This document shows positions 50,154-60,700 of a DNA stretch of 64,000 nucleotides, one piece after another; the stretch's first letter is position 1; every line of letters starts with the position of its first letter. The notes beneath the pieces were generated by a model. That model searched no databases, was not told the DNA's origin, and saw only the letters and a list, made by a program, of their open reading frames with translations. The DNA lies in the NCBI GenBank assembly GCA_023386835.1, contig JAEWIY010000201.1, positions 16,173 to 80,172 on the forward strand, given 5' to 3'. Origin of the DNA: Verrucomicrobiota bacterium. Lineage in GTDB: Bacteria; Verrucomicrobiota; Verrucomicrobiia; Opitutales; Opitutaceae. Both the position numbers and the translations under genes were made by a program.

Positions 50154-52703
50154 ATGCGCATGCTCAGCTGTCGGAGCGTCCCCGCCCAGCTCCCGCGCGT
50201 GCTCCTGCTGGCCGCGTGTGTCGTCACGTCGGCCGCTGCGCCGGTGGATCCGGGCGAACTCTATCGCCGCGGTGAATACAGTCGCGCCATCGAGGCCGCG
50301 CAGGAGCAGCGGGAGGAAAACACGACGGACGAGATGGCGTGGCGATGGGAAGCGGAAGCCTTGCTGGCGACCGGCCAGTACCGCGCGGCCGAGTCCCTGT
50401 TGCGCGAAGCCGTCCGGACGTTTCCCGGCAGCCTGCGGCTGAAACTGCTCGCCCGTGTGGCGGCGTTGCATTCCGGCCGCGACGGGGCAAACGCGATCGA
50501 GGTGCGCGATGTGATGCGCGCGATCCAGTACACCAGCCTCGCGCGCGGCCATGATTACGCGCGCTCCCCGGAATTCCAGGCGGCCGTGGGTGAAGCCAGC
50601 CTCCTTGCCGGGTTGGAACCGCGGCTCGCGTTGGAGAACTTTCTGCGCCCCGCCCAAGCCGGCCGGCCGCCTTCGCGCGACGCCTTTCTCGCCACGGGTC
50701 GCCTTGCGCTGGGAAAACGCGATCACGCGCTCGCCGCCCGCACGTTTCGCGATGGGCTGGCAATCTTCCCGGACGATCCGGACCTGTTGACCGGACTGGC
50801 CGCGTCCTTCGGCACCGGAGCCCGCAGCGAACTCGTCACGTACGCGCAGCGGGCCCTCGCGATCAATCCGCGCCACGTCGGCGCCCACGTTCTGCTCGCG
50901 GAACACTTGATTGATGCCGAACAGCGCGAGGCGGCCGCGGCGCACCTTGAGGAAGCGCTCGCGGTCAACTCGCTGGCCCCGGAAGCGCACGCGTTGCGGG
51001 CCGTGCTCGCGCTCCTTGAACGCAATCCCATCGGCGCCGAGCAGCACCGGGAACGAGCCTTGTCCAGCTGGCGCAACAATCCGCGCGTGGACCATCTCAT
51101 CGGTCAAAAACTGTCGCAGACGTACCAGTTTTCCGAAGGCGCGGAGGCCCAGCGCCGCGCCCTGCGACTGGATCCACGCTTCACACCCGCCAAGCTGCAG
51201 CTCGCGCAAGACCTGCTCCGCCTCGGCCAGGAGGACGAGGGTTGGCGGCTGGCCGCCGAAGCGCAGGGAGAAGATGGATACAATGTCGAGGCCTACAACC
51301 TGACGACGCTGCAGGACAAGTTGCACCAGTTTACGACCCTCGAAAGCGCGCACTTCCGCGTGCGCATGGGCGCGAGCGAAGCGCCGATCTACGGCGACCG
51401 TGTCCTCGCGCTGCTCGAGCGAGCGCGAGAGCGGCTGGTCGCGCAGTACGGCGTCACGCTGCCGGAACAAACCATCGTCGAGATCTACCCGGACCCGAAG
51501 GACTTCGCCGTCCGCACCTTCGGCATGCCGGACATCGGCGGATTTCTCGGCGTCTGTTTCGGCCCGGTGTTCACCATCAACAGCCCGGCCTCCGCGCGGT
51601 CCAATTGGGAGGCGGTGCTTTGGCACGAGTTTGTGCACGTGGTGACGTTGACTGCGACACGCAACCGGATGCCGCGCTGGCTGAGCGAGGGCATTTCCGT
51701 TTACGAGGAACAACAGGCCGACCCGCGCTGGGGCCAGCGTATGACGCTGGATTACCGCGAGCGGATCCTGGCTGGGCGCATGCAGCCAATCTCCCGGATG
51801 AGTGCCGCGTTTCTCGAAGCGAAGGACGGCAGTGACACGCAGTTCGCTTATTTTCAATCCGGGCTCGTCGTGCAGTTCCTGGTCGAGCAGCACGGCTTTG
51901 AACGTTTGCAGGCGCTGCTCCGCAGCCTCGGCAGTGGTCGCGAACCGAATTCCGCCCTCGTGCAACACTACGGCGACCTTCGTGTGCTCGACGGGGCCTT
52001 CGCCGATTACGCGCGCGCCCAGGCCAGCGCGTTCGCGGCCGAGTTCGACTTGAGCAAACCCGAGCGCGGCAGCATCTCGCAGCTGTTGGCCAACGCCCTG
52101 CCGTTCGGCAAACGCAAACCCGTCCTTCACGCGCGCCTGCAGGAGATCGACGGGGCCATCGAATCCGGCGACTGGGCGACGGCTCGCACGGCGTTGGAAG
52201 AACTCACCCAGGGCGGCACGTATTTACCGGGGACCTACAATCTCCATGCGCGCCTGGCTAGGGTTTGCGCGGAATTGAAGGATCGTGAGGGGGAACGCTC
52301 CGCCTGGACAACCGTCGCACAGCACGAAGCCGATGCGCTCGACGCGGCAACGCGGCTGCTCGCGCTCGCGCAGGAGGACGAACACTGGGAGGAGGTTGTC
52401 CGCTGGTCGCAGGCTTGGCTCGCGATTCACCCGCTTGCGCCTTCGCCGTGGCGGGCGTTGCTCGACGCTCATGAGCGTTTGGGCGATCGGGCCGCGGCCG
52501 CGCACGCGGGCACCACCCTGCTCCACCTCGACCCGCCGGATTTTGTGTCGTTGCATTATCGCGTGGCTCGCGCGTTGCTGTCTGAGGATCCGGAGCGTGC
52601 GCGGCAACATGTGCTGAATGCGCTTGAAGAAGCTCCCCGTTTCCGCGCGGCCTACGATCTGCTGGCAGAGATTCCTCCGTCACCTGCGCCCGCACCGCTA
52701 TGA
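50154..52703 (+). CDS. TPR-repeat protein with peptidase-MA-like metalloprotease domain
   Basis: An 849-residue protein. Signal-like stretch at about 10-30. TPR helices at about 35-390 (A-L-L-A-T-G-Q-Y-R-A-A, A-L-A-I-N-P-R-H-V-G-A). The gluzincin core is H491-E-F-V-H495 with third ligand E512 in W-L-S-E-G-I-S-V-Y-E-E, and an upstream strand F-R-V-R-M. A second TPR set follows from about 700. Exported peptidases of this sort lie at the head of MoxR operons in this group. Starts at 50076 or 50160 are possible alternatives. ATGA overlap with the DUF4159 gene shows it belongs to the operon. Confidence 0.83.
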   Translation: MRMLSCRSVPAQLPRVLLLAACVVTSAAAPVDPGELYRRGEYSRAIEAAQEQREENTTDEMAWRWEAEALLATGQYRAAESLLREAVRTFPGSLRLKLLARVAALHSGRDGANAIEVRDVMRAIQYTSLARGHDYARSPEFQAAVGEASLLAGLEPRLALENFLRPAQAGRPPSRDAFLATGRLALGKRDHALAARTFRDGLAIFPDDPDLLTGLAASFGTGARSELVTYAQRALAINPRHVGAHVLLAEHLIDAEQREAAAAHLEEALAVNSLAPEAHALRAVLALLERNPIGAEQHRERALSSWRNNPRVDHLIGQKLSQTYQFSEGAEAQRRALRLDPRFTPAKLQLAQDLLRLGQEDEGWRLAAEAQGEDGYNVEAYNLTTLQDKLHQFTTLESAHFRVRMGASEAPIYGDRVLALLERARERLVAQYGVTLPEQTIVEIYPDPKDFAVRTFGMPDIGGFLGVCFGPVFTINSPASARSNWEAVLWHEFVHVVTLTATRNRMPRWLSEGISVYEEQQADPRWGQRMTLDYRERILAGRMQPISRMSAAFLEAKDGSDTQFAYFQSGLVVQFLVEQHGFERLQALLRSLGSGREPNSALVQHYGDLRVLDGAFADYARAQASAFAAEFDLSKPERGSISQLLANALPFGKRKPVLHARLQEIDGAIESGDWATARTALEELTQGGTYLPGTYNLHARLARVCAELKDREGERSAWTTVAQHEADALDAATRLLALAQEDEHWEEVVRWSQAWLAIHPLAPSPWRALLDAHERLGDRAAAAHAGTTLLHLDPPDFVSLHYRVARALLSEDPERARQHVLNALEEAPRFRAAYDLLAEIPPSPAPAPL

Positions 52704-53590
52704 GTCTGTTGCGTCGCTTTCTTCCCCGTTTCCCGAGTGCGGCTCCGCGAGGCCTTTCGATTTCGGCGGGGCTGCGAACACTGTCGGCTGCCGCGGTGGT
52801 ACTGGCGGCGCTGGCGTTGCCGGCTTCAGCGCAGTTCCGCGGACAACGTTTTCTGTCCGATCGTGGAGATGTGCCGGAATGGACCGTCGACCCGGCCTTC
52901 CCGCAGGACGTGTTTTCCTTCGCGCGGCTTCGGTATCAAAGCTGGGGCGGACGCGGTTGGGGCGGCTGGGGTCGCGGGCGCGGGCGCTGGGCCACCGATG
53001 CGCCGGAGGCGGACCTGAACCTCTCGTTCCGGCTGCAGCAGATGACCAGCCTGAAGGTGAATCCAAACGTCACCTACATCGACATCGCGCCGGAACAGCT
53101 CGCGCATCATCCCTTCGTGTACATGGCCGAGCCGGGGCGGCTCGAGTTCACGCCCGACGAAGTGATCGCGTTGCGCAATTACCTGCTGAACGGCGGCTTT
53201 TTGATGGTCGATGATTTTTGGGGCGACGACGAATGGGAGAATTTCCGCGGGGAGATGAAACGCGTCTTCCCCGATCGCGACGCGACCGAACTGCCGATCG
53301 AACACCCCGTTTTTCACTGCGTCTTCGATCTCAAGGAGAAGCCGCAGATGCCCAGCATTCACCACTTCCTCGCGAGCGGCCTGACCTACGAACGTCCCGG
53401 CACCGAACAGGTGAGTTATCGGGGCATCTTCGATGATCGCGGGCGGATGATGGTGATCATCTGCCACAACACGGACTTGGGCGATGGTTGGGAACGGGAA
53501 GGCGAAGATCCCACCTACTTTGAGCGTTTCTCGGAGAAAATGGCCTATCCGATGGCCATCAACATCCTGTTCTACGCCATGACCCATTGA
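52700..53590 (+). CDS. DUF4159 protein, exported
   Basis: A 296-residue protein. Signal peptide at about 25-45 (A-V-V-L-A-A-L-A-L-P-A-S-A-Q), a Gly/Arg/Trp-rich run (about 83-95), then the DUF4159 domain (about 95-290): Y-M-A-E-P-G, L-L-N-G-G-F-L-M-V-D-D-F-W-G, I-E-H-P-V-F-H and M-V-I-I-C-H-N-T-D-L-G-D-G-W-E. These proteins accompany MoxR operons and may be related to glutamine-amidotransferase-like folds. Function unknown. Confidence 0.88.
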   Translation: MSLLRRFLPRFPSAAPRGLSISAGLRTLSAAAVVLAALALPASAQFRGQRFLSDRGDVPEWTVDPAFPQDVFSFARLRYQSWGGRGWGGWGRGRGRWATDAPEADLNLSFRLQQMTSLKVNPNVTYIDIAPEQLAHHPFVYMAEPGRLEFTPDEVIALRNYLLNGGFLMVDDFWGDDEWENFRGEMKRVFPDRDATELPIEHPVFHCVFDLKEKPQMPSIHHFLASGLTYERPGTEQVSYRGIFDDRGRMMVIICHNTDLGDGWEREGEDPTYFERFSEKMAYPMAINILFYAMTH

Positions 53591-53602
53591 CCTGAAAACG
53601 GT

Positions 53603-53624
53603 CCTGCCGGCCCCACCCGGCAGG
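53603..53624 (+). other. hairpin between the DUF4159 and moxR genes
   Basis: CCTGCCGG (53603-53610) pairs with CCGGCAGG (53617-53624), six-base loop. No U run follows, so it may be a processing or attenuator structure rather than a terminator. Confidence 0.45.
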
Positions 53625-53663
53625 CGACTGACGACGTTTACACCCACTCTGCCTCGCTACACC

Positions 53664-54680
53664 ATGTCCACCGCCCCTGCTGTTTCCTTGCCACCCCTGC
53701 CCGACGAAGCCGTGTACGAGCGCCTCCAGTCGGGACGAACCCGCGTGCTGGCCGAGCTGGGCAAGGTGATCGTGGGACAACACGACGTCGTTGAACAACT
53801 CCTCCTCGCCATGCTGGCCGGGGGACACTGCCTGCTCACCGGTGCGCCAGGCCTGGCAAAGACCCTCCTCGTCAAGTCGATCGCGCGAACCTTCCAGCTG
53901 AAGTATCAACGAATCCAATTCACGCCGGACCTGATGCCGGCGGACATCACCGGCACGGAGATCCTGACAGAAACCACCGAAGGCCGCCGGCTGACCTTTG
54001 TCCGTGGGCCGATTTTCGCGAACCTGATCCTGGCGGACGAAATCAACCGGACTCCGCCCAAGACCCAGGCCGCGCTGCTCGAAGCGATGCAGGAACATCA
54101 GGTCACCGCGGCGGGAACGCGGCACGCGCTGAGCGAACCCTTCTTTGTGCTCGCGACGCAGAATCCGGTCGAGATGGAGGGCACGTACCCGCTGCCGGAA
54201 GCCCAACTCGACCGCTTTCTGTTCAACGTATTGATCGATTACCTACCGGAAGCGGAAGAGATCGCGGTTGTGCAGCAAACGACGACTGGCGTGGCGCCCG
54301 CCATCGAGCCAATCTTCTCGGGCGAGGATGTGCTCGCCTTTCAGCAACTGGTGCGCCGGATGCCGATCGCCGAGGATCTCGTGCGGCTGGCCGTCCGGCT
54401 CGCGGCCGCGTCCCGTCCGGGGCAACCGAGCAGCGCCAGTTTTGTGAACGCCTGGGTCAACTGGGGCGCCGGAACGCGAGCGGCGCAGGCATTGGTCCTC
54501 GGCGCCAAGGCGCGGGCGCTCTGGCAAGGCCGTTCCCACGTGGCGTCGGACGACCTGCGCGCATTAGCCGCTCCCGTGCTACGTCACCGCTTGCTGCTGA
54601 ACTACCGGGCGGAGGCGGACGGCATTTCCGTTGAAAACGTGGTGGAGAAACTCCTCGGAGAGGTCCTGCCCCAATCCTGA
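53664..54680 (+). CDS. MoxR family AAA+ ATPase
   Basis: A 338-residue ATPase. Walker A G60-A-P-G-L-A-K-T, Walker B L-I-L-A-D-E-I-N-R (121-129), sensor F-V-L-A-T-Q-N-P-V-E at about 151-160, and L-P-E-A-Q-L-D-R-F. MoxR ATPases act as chaperones that assemble or activate vWA proteins; the following DUF58 and BatA-like genes are the usual partners. 73 bases after the DUF4159 gene, 15 before the DUF58 gene. Confidence 0.93.
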   Translation: MSTAPAVSLPPLPDEAVYERLQSGRTRVLAELGKVIVGQHDVVEQLLLAMLAGGHCLLTGAPGLAKTLLVKSIARTFQLKYQRIQFTPDLMPADITGTEILTETTEGRRLTFVRGPIFANLILADEINRTPPKTQAALLEAMQEHQVTAAGTRHALSEPFFVLATQNPVEMEGTYPLPEAQLDRFLFNVLIDYLPEAEEIAVVQQTTTGVAPAIEPIFSGEDVLAFQQLVRRMPIAEDLVRLAVRLAAASRPGQPSSASFVNAWVNWGAGTRAAQALVLGAKARALWQGRSHVASDDLRALAAPVLRHRLLLNYRAEADGISVENVVEKLLGEVLPQS

Positions 54681-54695
54681 TCCGCCCCGCGCGCC

Positions 54696-55670
54696 ATGCC
54701 TTCCCTGCAGGAGAACCGCCGCTCCCCTCGCGTCCTGCCCGCGGAGCTGGACGCCGGGGCGGTGCTGGCGATCCGCGATCTCGAGCTGCGGACGCGGGTG
54801 GTCGTGGAGGGCCTGCGGGCGGGCCTGCACCGAAGTCCTTACACCGGCTTCTCCGTCGAGTTCACCGAGTACCGCGGGTATTCACCCGGAGATGACCTGC
54901 GTTACCTGGACTGGCGCGTCCTGGCGCGTACCGACCGGTATGTGTTGCGCAAATACGAGGAGGAAACGAACGTCCGCTGCTGGCTCCTGCTGGACACGAG
55001 CCGCTCGATGGGCTTCGCGTCGCGCCCGGGCGGATCAAAGGCGGACTACGCCCGCACCCTTGTGGCGGCGCTCGCCTGGTTTTTTCATGGGCAGCGGGAC
55101 GTTGTCGGCACCGCGCTCTTTGACTCCAGCGTGCATGACATCGTGCCCCCTCGCTGGCGGCCCGGCCACCTGCGCCACATCCTGGCCCTGCTTGCTCGTG
55201 AACCGGCCGGGCGTGCGACCGACTTGGGTTTGGCTTTGCGCCAGCTGGCCCGACTCGCCCGCCGCCGGAGCGTCATCATCGTTGTCTCGGATTTCCTCAC
55301 GCCGCCCGCCGACTGGTCGCAGGCGTTGACGGAGCTGAGCGCGGCCGGGCACGACGTGCGCGCCCTGCGCGTGCTGGACCCCGCCGAGCCGCGCCTCGGC
55401 CAACTGGAATCCGCCGGATGGTGGGAGGACCTGGAGTCGGGAGAGCTGCGCTACGTCGACCCCGCGCTGGCGCGTCCTGACTACACGAGTCGGTACGACA
55501 CCCACATGCGGGAGGTGCAACAAGCGTTCGATCGGGCGCGCGTCACCTCACTTTCCGCTGCAACCGACGAGGCCCTGGATCGGGTGCTGCTTCGTTTTCT
55601 GCGGCTGACGCAACATCAGCGAGGGCATCACCCTTTGCGGCATCGGGCCAATGCCGCCGCGCTCCGATGA
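54696..55670 (+). CDS. DUF58 protein (vWA-like)
   Basis: A 324-residue protein. The DUF58 motif is at about 60-92 (R-G-Y-S-P-G-D-D-L-R-Y-L-D-W-R), and a vWA-type D100-T-S-R-S follows in the next strand. This family is the standard partner of MoxR ATPases. ATGA overlap with the BatA-like gene. Confidence 0.92.
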   Translation: MPSLQENRRSPRVLPAELDAGAVLAIRDLELRTRVVVEGLRAGLHRSPYTGFSVEFTEYRGYSPGDDLRYLDWRVLARTDRYVLRKYEEETNVRCWLLLDTSRSMGFASRPGGSKADYARTLVAALAWFFHGQRDVVGTALFDSSVHDIVPPRWRPGHLRHILALLAREPAGRATDLGLALRQLARLARRRSVIIVVSDFLTPPADWSQALTELSAAGHDVRALRVLDPAEPRLGQLESAGWWEDLESGELRYVDPALARPDYTSRYDTHMREVQQAFDRARVTSLSAATDEALDRVLLRFLRLTQHQRGHHPLRHRANAAALR

Positions 55671-57733
55671 ACTTCCTGGCGCCATGGTTCCTGGCTGGGG
55701 CTCTTCTGGTGGTTGGCCCCATCATCGCCCACCTCATCCGGCGGGCGACACGGCAGCGCATTCCCTTCAGCGCCGTGCGGTTTCTTGCCGAATCGCGCCC
55801 GCGCCTGGATCGCCGCAGCCGGGTGCAGCATCCCTGGCTCCTTCTCCTGCGTTGCCTGATCCTCGCGCTGCTCGCGGCCGCCTTTGCGCGTCCGTATTGG
55901 CCCACCCATGACGCAACGCCCGCCGCAGTGGCGCCGGTCCGGCAGCGGGTGATTGTGCTCGACCATAGCGCCAGTATGCGACGCCCGGGTTTGTGGGAAC
56001 AGGCTCGGGCGCAGGTCCTCGCGGCCGCCGAGGAACTCACGGCCGCCGACCAGCTGGTCCTGCTCACCGCCGGTCAGCGGATTGAGGAGCGCGTCAGCCT
56101 CGACACCTGGCTGAATACCGCCGCGGCCGATCGCTCAGGCCTCATCCGAGCGGTGCTGGACCAGCTTGAGCCCGGCTGGGGCGCGTTTGCTTTGGACGCC
56201 GCGGCGGAGGCCGCGCGTGAGCAATGGGAACGCATGGCCGAACATACGCCGGGGGCACGGACCACCGAGCTGATGGTCGTATCCGACTTTGCCGCCGGCA
56301 GCCGCCTCAGCGGATTGGCCGGCCTGGCCTGGCCGCCCGGCGCCGTGGTGCACCTAAGGCCCGTCACTCCGGACGCGTACGGCAACGCCAGCGCCCATTG
56401 GTTGGGTTGGAGTCAGGACCATGAGGGCAAACGCCTGGCCCGGGTGCGGGTCAGCCGTGATCTCGAGTCGACCGGACCGTTGCGCTGGCAACTGTATTCG
56501 ACGGAAAATGACACTCCGCTCGGGCCGGCCGAGCCGCTCGAAGTGCTGCCGGGCTCGGCCCAGACGCTTCTTTTCCCGTGGCCGGCCGACCAGCGGGCCG
56601 TTCGTTTTCGCCTGCACGGGGATCAGGCGGACTTCGACAACGACGTCTGGATCGCGGCTCCGATTGAGCAGACTCTCGCCGTCAGCTATCTCGGGCGCGC
56701 GCAGGACAGCGATCCGACTCGCGCTCCCTTCTTCATCAGCCGCGCCCTGCAAAGTTGGCCCGACAAGGACCTGCAGTTTCGTCAAAGCTTGGGCGGTTCT
56801 CCTACTCCAACGCTGATCATCGTTGACCAGCCGTTGGATCCTGCGACGGCGCACGACGTCCGCACACAACTGGCGGCTGGCGCCTCGGCGCTGGTCCTGC
56901 TCGGCGCGGAGGATGCCGATGCGCACGAACAATCCGTCCCTCTGGAAGCGCGTGCCTCCTTCGTTGAAACGGTCGCCCTGCTCACCAGCGAGTCGGGTTG
57001 GCAACCCGCCCGCCCCCGCACACCCGCGCTGCTGGGCTCGGTCGATTTTCAGCATCCGCTTTTCGTGCCGTTCGCGGACCCGCGCTTCAGCGATTTCACC
57101 CGCATCCGTTTCTGGCAGCCACGTTCGATGGTCCCACCCGCCGGATCCGCGGCGGCGATGGTCGCGCGTTTCGATGACGAGTTGCCGGCCGTCGTCGAGG
57201 TTCCGGTGGGTCAAGGACGGTTGATTCTTTGGGGCGGCGGCTGGACTCCGGCAGCGAGCCAGTGGGTGCTTTCGTCGAAGTTTGTGCCGTGGCTGCAGGC
57301 GCTCGTGGAACGCGCGAGCGGCGGTCCACCACAATCGCCCGTCCAGGAGCTCGGTGCACCCGGTGTGGATCAGGCGTTCGCCGCCTCGGCTTTGCAGCCG
57401 GGACTTTACGCACGCCCGGAACAACCGGACGCGCGGGTGGCTTTCAACGTTCCGGCTGACGAGAGCCGGGTGCAACCCCTGGCGCTGGACGTCTGGGAGC
57501 AGTTGGGCGTGCCCCTTGTCGCCAGTGCGACCGCACCTCGCGTCGAAGCGTCAACCTCCGTCGCCGCCCGTACTCACGCCGCATCACTGGAGCGCGAGCA
57601 GCAAATCTGGCGAACGCTCTCCTGGGCGGCCTTGCTGCTGCTGGCCGTCGAGAGTTTCGTATCCGGTTATCTGACACGTCACGGCGCCTCCGCCCGACCA
57701 ACCGGCGACCGCTCCGCCTCCGCCCCGGCCTGA
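55667..57733 (+). CDS. BatA-like vWA membrane protein
   Basis: A 688-residue protein. BatA-type N-terminus (M-N-F-L-A-P-W-F-L-A-G-A), a span at 5-24 and a second at about 58-74, then a vWA strand with D99-H-S-A-S. A periplasmic-type region (about 200-640) and C-terminal span (about 652-672). BatA proteins are linked with aerotolerance and envelope assembly. Confidence 0.88.
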   Translation: MNFLAPWFLAGALLVVGPIIAHLIRRATRQRIPFSAVRFLAESRPRLDRRSRVQHPWLLLLRCLILALLAAAFARPYWPTHDATPAAVAPVRQRVIVLDHSASMRRPGLWEQARAQVLAAAEELTAADQLVLLTAGQRIEERVSLDTWLNTAAADRSGLIRAVLDQLEPGWGAFALDAAAEAAREQWERMAEHTPGARTTELMVVSDFAAGSRLSGLAGLAWPPGAVVHLRPVTPDAYGNASAHWLGWSQDHEGKRLARVRVSRDLESTGPLRWQLYSTENDTPLGPAEPLEVLPGSAQTLLFPWPADQRAVRFRLHGDQADFDNDVWIAAPIEQTLAVSYLGRAQDSDPTRAPFFISRALQSWPDKDLQFRQSLGGSPTPTLIIVDQPLDPATAHDVRTQLAAGASALVLLGAEDADAHEQSVPLEARASFVETVALLTSESGWQPARPRTPALLGSVDFQHPLFVPFADPRFSDFTRIRFWQPRSMVPPAGSAAAMVARFDDELPAVVEVPVGQGRLILWGGGWTPAASQWVLSSKFVPWLQALVERASGGPPQSPVQELGAPGVDQAFAASALQPGLYARPEQPDARVAFNVPADESRVQPLALDVWEQLGVPLVASATAPRVEASTSVAARTHAASLEREQQIWRTLSWAALLLLAVESFVSGYLTRHGASARPTGDRSASAPA

Positions 57734-57735
57734 CG

Positions 57736-60700
57736 ATGCCGCGCCCCCCGTCATCTGCGCTCCGTCCCTCTTCGGACACCCGGCTCGGTTATGAATTCCG
57801 TCGGGTGGAGCGGCGCGTGCGCTCAGCCTCCCTCCATCGTCACTGTGCTCTGGTTTGGGGCGCCATGCTTATTCTGGCGGCGATCATGTGGGGGATGCCC
57901 TACGTCGCACCCTCTTCCCGGGGGCTGGCGCTGCCGGTGCTGGTGCCGTGTTTCATCGCCGGCGCCCTGCTGGCGGCGTGGCTGGCGTGGCGTGATCGCG
58001 CGGACCTGCAGGCGACGATTTGCGCAATCGAGCAGCAATACCCGGAACTGGGCACGTCGTTGCGGACCGCGATCGAGCAGCAACCGGACGAAGCGACAGG
58101 ACGCTTTCACTTCCTGCAGCGTCGCGTCATCCAGGACGTGGTTGGTCACTCCGCCGAACGCGACTGGGCGGCGAAACCGCGCCGTGCCGCCCGGCGCTGG
58201 GCCACGGCTCATTTCCTTGGTCTCGCGGGCGCGGTGCTCGTGTCCGTTCAGGTCGTGCAACAACATCCTTTCGGCGATCGCCACCGTGAACAGCGGTGGG
58301 AGGGTTTTGAAGTCCTGCCGGGCGACACCGCGGTGGAACGGGGATCCACGGTCATCGTGACGATGCGTTTCGGCGGCACCTCGCCGTCCGGCGCGACGCT
58401 GCATTGGCAACCCACGGGCGACGCGCCGGCGCAGCGCCTTCCCATGCACCAGGCTTTGTCGGACCCGGTGGTGGCCGCAAGCCTCGTCAACCTTTCGTTG
58501 AGCGGGACGTATTGGATCGAGCACGACGGGACCCGCACCCCGGCCTACCGCGTGGACGTGTTTGAGCGGCCGACCCTCGTGCGCGCGGACGCCACGCTCG
58601 ATTATCCGGAGTACACGGGCCTGACCGATCGCACTCTCCCCGACGTCCGCCGCCTCAGCGCGGTGGTGGGGACACGCGCCGAGGTGACGTTCCTCATGAA
58701 CCAGCCGCTGCGGCGAGCCGTCTTGAGATCGGCCGAACACGGAACGGAGATCGAACTCCAACCACAGCCGGGCGCAGCCTTGCAGTACCGTTGGCAGCTT
58801 ACGTTGGAACAGAGTGACCGTTATACGCTTCACCTCGTGGATGAAGCCGGCCGGACGAACGCCATCCCAACGGAGTTTCGCATCGATGCGCGCGAGAATC
58901 GTCGGCCCGAACTCCGGCTGACGTCACCGAGCGGCGACCAACGCCTTTCCCCGCTCGAGGAAGTGCAACTCACCGCCGAGGCGCGGGACGACTTTGGGCT
59001 GCGGGACTACGGCGTCGCCTACAGTGTGGGCCACGAACCTCCACGTTACGTTTCACTGGCCGGCGAGCCAACTGAACCGCCGCTCCACGCCACCATGGAG
59101 CATTTGGTTTCGCTGGAAATGCTGGCCCTGCGGCCACGTCAGCTGGTGACCTGGTTCGCGTGGGCGGACGACCACGGCCCAGACGGTGCCCTCCGCCGCA
59201 CCACGGGCGATCTGGCGTTCGCCGAAATCCGTCCGCTCGATGAAATTTTCCGCGAAAGCGAGACGGGCGGGTCGCCCGGCCAAGCCGGTGAAGGTGGTGA
59301 TTCCGCGTTCGACCTCCTGGAGGTCCAGCGGCAGATCTCCGTCGCGATCTGGAAACTCCATTCCCGCGACGATGCGGTTTCAGCCTTGCGAGAGGACATA
59401 ACAACCATCCGCGAAGGCCAGCAACAGGCGCAGCGGCAGCTGCAAGAAGTGTCTCGGCAGCTCAATGCGCCCGGGGTGGCGCGCTGGGTGGAAGAAGCGG
59501 GTGCGCAGATGGAGGCGACGACCGATCACCTCACCAACGCCGCCGACCGCGAACGTCGCGGTGCACTGCAGGACGCTTGGCTCAGCTCGCAAGCTGCGTA
59601 CCAAGCCCTGCTCCGGTTGCAGCCGGACAACACCGACGTCGCGCGGTCCTCGTCCGCAGGTGGTCGCTCAGGTCGCCGCAACCAGCGGCAGTTGAATGAA
59701 CTGGAGTTTCGCCGGGACGAGGATCGCTACGCGACCGAAAGCCAGGCGCAGGCTGAACCGACTCCGGAAGAACGCGAGCAACTGCAGGTGCTCGCCCGGT
59801 TACGCGAACTGGCGCGGCGTCAGCAAGACCTGAACGAACGGTTGCAAGAACTGCAGACCGCATTGAATGCCGCCAAGGATCAGGAAGAACAGGAGGAGCT
59901 CCGGCGGGAACTGAAGCGACTGGAGGAGGAACAGCGGCGCATGCTGGCCGATCTCGACGAGGTGCGCGACCGGGCGGAACAGCTCGCTCCGGGTGAACGG
60001 GCGCAGGACGCGCGCAACCAGCTTGAACAGACCCGGGAGTCGATGCAGCGCGCCGGTGAACAACTCGGGCAAGGCGAAGTGTCCCAGGCGCTCGCGGCGG
60101 GCACGCGCGCCCGGGAAGGCCTCGAACAAACCGGTGAAGGGCTGCGCCAGGATGCCGCCAGTCGTTTCGGCGAGCAAATGAGGCAGGCCCGCCAGGAAGC
60201 CCGCGAGTTGGCGACGAGCCAGGCTGACGCCCAGCGGCAGCTGGAGGAACTGGCGCAGCGCCCCTCCCTCGACGACACCTCCGCGCGTGAAGCACTGGCC
60301 CGGCAACTCGAAGCGCAGGCTGAACGGCGTCGCGCACTCTTGAATACCCTGCGTCAGGTTACGGAGGATGCCGAGGCGAGTGAGCCCCAGCTGCACCGTC
60401 AGCTTTACGACTTGTTGCGGCAGCAGGACCGCTCCGCGACCGAGCAGCAGTTGACGTCGGGAGCTGAACTGTTGCGGCGCGGCTTTATCGAACCCGTGAT
60501 GGAGCCGCAGGCCGCGGCGGCCCGCACGCTCGCTGACCTGCAGAGCGCAGTGGAACGCGCCGCCAATTCCGTGCTCGGAGGTGAGCTCAACGAACTTCGC
60601 TTCGTGCAGCGGGAGCTGGAGCAGTTGACGAACGAACTGCAACGGGAGCGGGCGCAGGCGAGCGCAGACGAAACGGCGGGCGCGAGCGCCGACGGAGCAG

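Noticed and set aside
49800..52130. A 776-codon minus-strand frame over the YqeY and peptidase genes
   Set aside because: Antisense to the TPR/peptidase gene and spans the end of the YqeY gene.
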